64,000 nucleotides of DNA from Diphasiastrum complanatum (taxonomy: Eukaryota; Streptophyta; Lycopodiopsida; Lycopodiales; Lycopodiaceae), in the NCBI GenBank assembly GCA_029204225.1, contig CM055108.1, positions 23,470,749-23,534,748 on the forward strand. The letters run 5' to 3'. Shown one piece after another: positions 56,092 through 64,000 of this stretch (its first letter is position 1; each line of letters begins with the position of its first letter). Made by a program: the position numbers and the translations under genes. The notes under the pieces were generated by a model that saw only the letters and a list, made by a program, of their open reading frames with translations, did no database searches and was not told the origin of the DNA.

Positions 56092-58460
56092 GATAGTTCC
56101 CTCCATCAAGTCTTTATGTACATCAGACAACATATGATTGAAGCTGTCGTTGAACTTTCCGTTAACCCTACTACCAAACTTCTTGCACACCTCGGTAATG
56201 CCGAAAATATACGAGAAATAGAACACCTTCTTAAAAAACCCAGCTTCTCTATCTTACAAGATAAATACTTCCAAAATACAAGTAGAAAAACAGGGTCCTT
56301 CAATTTGAATAATCCAAGTTCAGTCATTTCAGACAGTGGCAACAAGAGGAGGAAATACTTTCCTAACAAAGGCAATGAGGGGCAAAGTAGTCGCGGGAAA
56401 GGTGATCTTCATATCAAAAAACTTAATTTTTACCGTGATTGATCCTAGTGCATGAAGATATTGAAGATATTAGAGTATTGGAAGTCAATATAGTTGGTAG
56501 GCGAAGACTTATTGTTAGAAGAGATAAAGGAAAGATGTTTTTACATTTACATTATTACAATAGGTGCTTTGAGAGTATAAACATTAAGCAACTTTATTAT
56601 GAGACTTTACTCCAAGTTTTTGGTTACATTGATGAGATCTTTGAGCATATTGTGTTCGGTTAGACCTTTTTTCCACATTTGAAGCGTGAATGGTATAAGC
56701 CTTTTCAGGTTTTTTGCGAGTTCGACATTGATAACATTCCACCTTGTACTTGCTTGAATTTTAAACGTTTTAAAGAGTTTATTGATGAAAATTTTGGGCA
56801 TGTTATCTCTATGAGCACTAAAATTGTAGACAGTAAGATTTTAAAAAACAACTTGAATAAAGAGCTCAATCATATTCCTCTACGCCAATCCAATATTAAT
56901 GAGGTCTCTTTGGAACTGTACCATGGTTGGTTTAAATTGGCTGATTTTTACCCTGTTATCAAAATATAGATCATGATAGTATTGTGGAACATGCCCATAT
57001 TTGCAAGGTTGCTGTTTTGAACTTTCTAAAGAAAAATAGATGGCTTCATGGTAAAAACACCACTAGAAAAGATTTAAAGAATGTTGGTGATGAACGTGAC
57101 TGGATCACTACTTATCTATTATTGTGAATGGCGTAGATAAGGCCCAACATAATCCTTGTTTCATGTGCATAATTTTTGTTAGAAACTTGGCGCTACAAAG
57201 ATTATCTAGTTTGGATTTTGCTCCTTTTCCAAAAAATGGTAACAATGACACTGATTATGCTATTATAATTACTAAGCATAAGTTTTCTAGTATATTGCCA
57301 GAGTACCTTTTAGGGAAAGATGAATTACCTTATCTACTTTGTACATAAGAATACCTTCAGATGGATTACGAATGCACATGACTGCTACTTTTCAAAGGTG
57401 GCCACATTTCTTTCTGGGGTTCTTGGTATTCTGTCTCCAATCCTTATGGAGGGGGCAGGCCTTAAGGCGAATTCATACCGGAGCTACCTAAATGTGGATA
57501 CCAACCTATTTTGGTAGTGCAACTCATCCACTGATTTCTATCTTAACGTGCCAAGTAAGATTACTTCTATGTGGTCTACTGACATCTCCAAATGTTATGA
57601 AAACACCCCTCTTAGTGGCTCTGATGGACTTAAGACTATTATACGAAAATTGAGACTGTATGCTTTCAAATTCCACAAAGATGATTTTCTTGTCTATAAT
57701 GGAAACCTGGACATGAGGAATGTAAATGGAGATGGGTAAATAAACCTACTGAAAAATGGACTCATATGGACAAACTACTACTTTGCCAATGGAATGATTT
57801 ATTGATTGACCACTGCATTGTGAGACTTGGAAACAAAGCTTGGAGACAAGTGTGTGGTATACCTATGGGCTTTGCTTGTTTCCCTAGTTGGTGTAACTGG
57901 TATCTGTCATTTTATGAATTGCATTTTATGAAAAGACTTGCTAGGCTTGGAGAAATTGAATACTTATGGGCATTCAAAAATACTTTTCGATATATAGATG
58001 ACACGTGTTTTGTAAACAACCCGGTTGCACTTTTATCTTTGGATAAAGAACTACCTCGTACCCTCGAGAATGCCAAATGGATTTATCCTCTGGAATACTT
58101 GACCATAAAAAATGACGAGTCTAATGACAATACGATAAACTTCTTGAATATTACTACTACCTTTGATTCTGAGTCGGGTAATTTTCATATGAAAAAGTTC
58201 GATAAAAGAAAGGAACTACCTTTTCACTTGTTACAGTTCATGCATTTAGCTTCAAATAGACCTACCATGAACTGTTATAAGGTTATCATTGCACAGAATA
58301 TCGCTGTTATGTATTGTTGTAGTGATCAAAATGCTTTTATTAATGAGGTCAATGACATTGCTATGGCATTTCAAAGGAATGGCTTCATGAAAGAAAGATT
58401 GTAATGTATCGTGAACAAGATATTTTTACACAACATGTTCCCTGGTTTGATGTTTACATT
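56092..58460 (+). mobile_element. Penelope-like reverse transcriptase element remnant
   Basis: Plus-strand coding pieces, in family order: an N-terminal region with LNHIPLRQSNINEV and a Cys-rich PPCTCLNFKRFKEF; a VDKAQHNPCFMC block where Penelope-like RTs have DKG; PYLLCT...HTFRWITNAHDC; the RT motif A region SMWSTDISKCYENTPLSG; GIPMGFACFPSWCNWYLSFY; the catalytic box FRYIDDTCFVNN; WIYPLEYLTIK, INFLNITTTF, KFDKRKELPF; and a C-terminal thumb. The FRYIDD, IYPxELxIK, xLD/N and YDKRDDF order matches RTs known from animals and some plants. No GIY-YIG endonuclease follows before the (CT)n tract at 58565. It is broken, with several breaks. The 5' side abuts a copia LTR, which may have removed its front. 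Confidence 0.7.
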
Positions 58461-58487
58461 ACCAAAAAATGTGGAGTTTCTCTTGGT

Positions 58488-58525
58488 GGGCAGTTAGCAC
58501 TCCGTCTCAAGGGTGCTAACTGCCC
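58488..58525 (+). other. perfect 13-bp hairpin behind the RT frame
   Basis: GGGCAGTTAGCAC (58488-58500) and GTGCTAACTGCCC (58513-58525) pair perfectly around a 12-base loop. It lies just after the last RT-coding segment and before the (CT)n tract, so it may belong to the 3' end of the Penelope-like element. Confidence 0.9.
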
Positions 58526-58562
58526 CCTGAGATACCTTGCTAGCTGTGGGTATGGTTGGTGG

Positions 58563-58700
<138 letters not shown>

Positions 58701-58990
58701 GCACTTTACGATATGGGTATTATACTTTATTTGCTTTCCGAAATGACATGAAATGTATTTTTATGATACTAAAACAGCTAAAAAAAGCCTTACCTTGCTG
58801 AACTTAGGAACATGGCCCAAATGGTTTTTTAAATTCCTAGTCTTTTGGTGGGAAACTTGATTTTCATTGAAAGGCCTGGATCAGTGCACAAGATAAGGAG
58901 CTAATCTAACGGTGGGCATCTATAGACAATTGATGCACCTAGAGGTGTTGAATCCTCTATAAAAGAAAATATCGCTACAACCCTGAGGTT

Positions 58991-59729
<739 letters not shown>

Positions 59730-60518
59730 GCATTAGAGGAGTTCTAAATCCAAAAAAGACCCTTTGTAAAGATACTTTTTATATTTTTTCTCAAATTTTG
59801 CTTACACATAGACCAACCAAAACACTCAAATTTGAAATCTACGTAACATAGCTCATTAGAATTGAAAAAAAAAAAAAGTTTTGTTAATAATGCTATAATT
59901 CGGCGTCGGGGGCAGCCTACAAGCATGACATGTTATTCATAGTATGATATGCAATTATCATTAGAAATAGCATAACCTCTTAATCGTAGCTCCGATTGAG
60001 ACGAAAATTATACCATTGGAAAGCGTCGACAAGAGCTTTCCAATGGTACCCTACATGACCTACTTCTCAAATTTTGCTTACACATGGACCAACCAAAACA
60101 CTCAAATTTGAAATCTACGTAACATAGCTCATTAGAATTGAAAAAAAACAAGTACTCCATCCGCGCACAAGAGAGGTACTTGGACTTTAAAAAAAAAAAA
60201 CTTTGACCGGCCATAACTTTTGAAAGGTAGCTCAGAAGTAGGGGCCATGTAGGATACCGTTGAAAAGCTCTCGTTGAGCACTTTCCAATGGTTAATTTTT
60301 GTCTCAATCAGAGCTACAGTTAAAAAGTTATGCTATTTTCAATGAACTACAAACGATAATGTACATAGAATGGTTAAGCATTGAAAATAGTGCGGGCAGA
60401 AATGAAAAAGAACTTGGGCATAAAATGAATTTATTTTGGTAGTTTACATTAATAAACTTTGTCAATCTATCTGGCATTCCTTAAAGGGTCTTTTTTGGAT
60501 TCAGAAATCCTCTAATGC
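59730..60518. mobile_element. foldback/MITE-like element with long inverted repeats (789 bp)
   Basis: The ends GCATTAGAGGA(G/T)TTCT(A/G)AATCC (left) and its complement (right end 60518) are inverted, continuing through AAAAAAGACCCTTT. A second inverted pair lies inside, about 59955-60070 against 60225-60345, both reading ATAGCATAAC, GTAGCTC(C/T)GATTGAGAC and CCATTGGAAAG in opposite senses. In addition a block of about 85 bp is directly repeated at 59786-59872 and 60065-60150 (TCTCAAATTTTGCTTACACA). No transposase frame and no clear target duplication. Confidence 0.75.
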
Positions 60519-62600
60519 TTGTTGTGTATACATGATACTATCACCATGTGTTGCTACGTGCAAGCTACCGCCTCATCTGACTTTTGCCTGGCTCAGTATC
60601 AACTTATCACTTCGATAAGTAAAGAAGAACATAATATATGTATGCCCATAATGACTGCTATGCAAACAATGTTATCAAATATATATTTACGAGATGTGGT
60701 ATGAAGCTTTTTTGATAGTATCCACCTATATACAGGGATAACTCAAAGTGCTATGCTAATTTCCCAGACTTGCTACTATTCGAATGCTAAAATATGAAAG
60801 GATTGATGCTTTTATGTTGTGATATGTGTATGATAGCTGAAACATTGGATCACATGTGATTACTTACGATATTATATAAAGAAATTGCACTTCTTCTAAA
60901 TTGAATCCTTTCGGTTTGGAATCAGTAGTACATAAAATAGGGATTTGCTTGAAGCTGTGGAAGATGGGTAGCTCACAAGATATTACCTCACCTCGCATTC
61001 AGGTATGAGGCTGTATAAAACTACGGTGAAAGTTAGTATCACCAAAAACCATTATACAGTTCTCTTATGTGTATGGAACTTCATGGCTTACGTGAACTGA
61101 ATGTGGCTTGAGACTAGAATTGTTATAAATGCTTACTTCCCATGCGTGCAAGTTTATATATGATTGGTTTTCTGTATAGTTCCGGTTTTTTTTTAAAAAG
61201 CAAGAGCTGAGAGGCAGCCTGTATAAGTAAGCTTTGAATATATGCTGAGATTGGTTTTGACGAGCTTGAATGGCATGGATTTGCCCAAGCTTTTAGGTGC
61301 TAGGAATCCTAAATATTTTGCATAGGATGTCCTTGGGGCTGGTATGGCACGTATTTGCCCAAGTACTCAGCACTTGGCCAAAATCATATCTCGTTTTCTT
61401 TGTGTATTAAAACACTGCTTCTTACATGTGTATTTTTATGAGTGAACTGAATACATTCTCTATGCTCTTATACTGATCAGTATGGCATCTGCCTTAATAC
61501 GGTTTCGTGAAAGGGCAGAATGTATTGCTAATTTTGAAACGCATGATTGGGAAGATTGGACGTATTGTTCGTAATTGCAATCAAGCTAATAAAGTAGTGA
61601 ATCTTGTTTCGGACATGGATGACAACTGATGCTCAGCTATGACACCTGTCTTTCTCAAGTAATTAACTTGTGCGGTTTTCTTGTGTGGGATGGTGGCAGG
61701 TGGGTGTCCTAAAACTTGTTTCGCTTTATGGTACTATGTACTTTAAGACTTTATACAGCTATATTAAAACCTGTTCAAAGACTTTGGTCTTGACTTGTCA
61801 AGAGGGACTATGTAATATCTTGTTACTCTCTCTCTCTCTCGCGTATGGTATATAAATCCAAATCTATTGAAAAAAAACAGAGGACACCATGTGCATACAA
61901 TTTTTGAATATCCACTACATTTAACGGTGTGTAATACGTCCTCTCCTTGAACCCTTAAACTCGCTAAAATCAGCAAATAATTACTCGCAAAATGCCAAGG
62001 CCCTACTAACCATTTTCTTTGACAAGTTATTTCAAGTACCAATCCGCTTCCAAATACTCAAACCGGCGGGTATGAGAAATTTCAAGAGTTGCATGGTATG
62101 TAGAACCAGCTGATATGGGTTTTTGTAGAAACCGTCCAAGGTTGAGAATGGTTGGTTCCCTTTAAGCCTTGGATTGATATTAAGAAGCAGACAAATTTGT
62201 GGGGGGAATAACCCTACCATCAATTGATCCTATAAAGCATAAGAAAGTTGAAATATTTTTACGAGCTTATAAAGGGACACGTAATCTTGCTTTCAAAACT
62301 CGGGCCATTATCAATCTTCTAACCTCTACTTTTTTGTGCACAAGAAGTGTTGGCCACACTGTTCAAATTTTATTCTTTTTATGGAATTTTTCTAACCTAC
62401 GTATGTATGATTCCTATTACTATATACTTGAATAATATTTATTGAGCACTTCTTGATAAGGGAATAAGCATCATATTTAAAACCACCAAAGAAGAAAATT
62501 TTAAATGTAAAGCGATATCTTGAATGAGATTCCTTGATAGAATAAAGACAATGCATGGAATCCTTAATACATGGGAACCGCAACTTGATACTAAGGCACA
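60519..62600. other. intergenic, nothing recognised
   Basis: No credible gene or element. Short frames have no recognisable domain; one short CT tract lies at 61826-61841. Confidence 0.4.
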
Positions 62601-62614
62601 TAGCTATGAAATTC

Positions 62615-62860
62615 CATTCACATGGCTTGCTCAACTAGTCCCCTTAAAAAGTTATACTCAAGAGCAAATGTTGTTGAGCCCGGGTTCAAACCCTACACCA
62701 CTTTTGGTAAACAAGGGAATGATGTACCAGTTGGTAGTTTATGTCTTGTATGTAATTGTGTGTGGGGTGGATTGGTGTTTTTAACTCACCTCGAGTAGAG
62801 GACCAAAGTCGCAAACAAGCTCACCACTTTTTGGAGAACATAAGTTTTGTTTTTTTTACC
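62615..62860 (+). mobile_element. possible SINE-like, tRNA-derived segment
   Basis: GGTTCAAACCC (62683-62693) within CCCGGGTTCAAACCCTACACC is a good pol III B box/T-arm. About 55 bases upstream ATGGCTTGCTCAACTAGT (62621-62638) loosely resembles an A box, and a T-rich run at 62847-62857 could be the tail or terminator. It is not a functional tRNA: no acceptor stem pairs around it. Target duplications were not found. Confidence 0.4.
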
Positions 62861-63053
62861 AATTAATCTAATGAGCCTCAAAATGTGTTCTTTGGTTCAA
62901 TAGTTTAATTGGTAACAAAATTAAATAAACAGATTAGTATAAAAATTAATAAAAATGATATCTAATAAAATTAAAACATATAATACAAAATACACACACA
63001 AAGGCGAGGTAGGATTTAATTGTCTAAATTTATATTGTTGGGCGCCGCCAAAA

Positions 63054-63070
63054 GTTAGGGTTAGGGTTTG
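63054..63070 (-). promoter_or_regulatory. telo-box-like motif (AAACCCTAACCCTAAC)
   Basis: The minus strand reads AAACCCTAACCCTAAC. Single or double AAACCCTA boxes near transcription starts are typical of plant translation and cell-growth genes. Here it precedes a less AT-rich stretch with ATG codons, in keeping with a promoter or 5' UTR of a gene running off the right edge. Confidence 0.45.
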
Positions 63071-64000
63071 GCAATTCCAGGGTTAGAAAGATCAGAACCT
63101 TCTGTTAATGTTATTTTAACAGCCTCCCGCTACTCATCAATCCAGAAAGCTTTGGATTGTAGATCTCAACTTGCAACAGCGATCATCCGAAGGCGGCAAC
63201 AGCAATGGATATTTACTCTTTGCATCCCCCATAGGCTATATGCATTCGATTTTCTCAATGGCAAATTTTTTTGTTTATCTTCATGGTTTGGTTGATAAGG
63301 AAATCTGCCAGTATGTCAGGGTTTTTTCTTTGTTTTGTCAGTTTTTCTCGCTTTGTAAGGCTGCAGATGGTGCTTGTGAACACAATCGCCGAATTTGCTA
63401 ATGAACTAGGAGGTCGTATCTTTGCTGAATACTGTCTGATTTTGTAAACATCTAGGAAGCGTTTGCCTCTCTCTTTCGGCGGAAGAAAACTTTGATGTTT
63501 CTCGCCAGCCTTGTTCTGGAGGCATATATAGGAATTTCAAGGCTCATTGGCAAAGTTTCGGATTGGAACGTTTTCGAAATTGTGCCTGATTCTTGGGGAC
63601 ACTTTTCTTTTAAGATTTTTGTTCGTAATAGATCTCAATTATAGCTGGCTTGACATTCTTGGAGTAGCTTTGATCTTTTTGTTGTAGTTTGCATTTTTTA
63701 ACTGGATCACATGATGGCTTATTTGCACTACATACATGACGAGAACATAGACAGAAATTGAGATCTCCAATAAGCTTTTACCAGAGCAGGAAATGATGTC
63801 AACAAGCTTTGCTGTAAAATACGCACATACTTAGTTTAAAACAGCATAGGAGAAACGATGCCCCAACGAAAACTTGCTGCTATAAGGAAAAATTTGGGTG
63901 CAACTTTTGAGATATTCTAACTCTTGGTTTTTCATAGAAGTTGATGGTCCTCTCCTTTGTACTTGTGTTTAAGCTGTCGTCATCTTTTGGTGAGAACATT
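63071..64000 (+). other. possible 5' region of another gene, unrecognised
   Basis: Base composition rises and two overlapping plus-strand frames of about 75 codons occur (63068-63295 and 63171-63401). Neither has a recognisable domain. A donor-like GTATGTC at 63311 after ATCTGCCA is possible. This could be the 5' UTR and first exon of a gene continuing outside the window. Confidence 0.25.

Noticed and set aside
62640-62710. tRNA gene
   Set aside because: Only the T-arm-like B box is convincing; no acceptor or anticodon stems can be paired.

Overview
The window looks like nuclear DNA of a land plant. It is AT-rich, holds one large plant-type gene with many introns, carries mainly Ty1/copia and Ty3/gypsy LTR elements whose primer-binding sites match initiator-Met tRNA (TGGTATCAGAGC type), and has plant-style hAT and foldback elements. 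Very long GA/CT microsatellites, multi-kilobase TE-filled introns and a Penelope-like reverse transcriptase would suit a fern or another large-genome non-seed lineage, but the sequence alone does not settle this.

Only one host gene is clear: an anoctamin/TMEM16-like membrane protein on the + strand, coding from 15013 to 35659 in about 15 exons (roughly 670 residues). Splice phases agree exon to exon except for one unresolved linker between 26498 and about 26917. Its introns are a small archive of transposons: a young, almost whole copia element (19819-25139), a non-autonomous hAT element with a perfect 8-bp target duplication (27339-27962), a lone LTR with primer-binding site (29613-30096), and opposed gypsy and copia scraps (32500-34680).

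Left of the gene (1-14000) is a retroelement graveyard: the 5' LTR end of a minus-strand copia element, a minus-strand copia RT/RNase H remnant, a gypsy protease scrap, and an unusual LTR-internal-LTR-internal-LTR copia array (7106-11649) bounded by one 5-bp target duplication. Right of the gene (36000-64000) lie a broken hAT transposase next to a tandem repeat, a minus-strand copia remnant, a copia-derived element with a 648-codon open frame that keeps gag and protease but has lost most of pol, a duplicated tail module with two LTR-like ends, an AT-rich tract with a three-copy repeat and a near-perfect palindrome, a copia RNase H plus 3' LTR, and directly against it a Penelope-like reverse transcriptase remnant. 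Then come two (CT)n tracts of 100 bp or more, a 789-bp foldback element, a SINE-like tRNA-derived segment and a telo-box-bearing region that may be the start of another gene.

There is no operon-like cooperation here. The biology is a host gene stretched by intronic insertions and a set of nested elements. The most unusual items are the three-LTR array, the complementary repeats shared by its LTRs and gag, the Penelope-like RT with a perfect hairpin behind it, and the long open frame of the gag-protease derivative.
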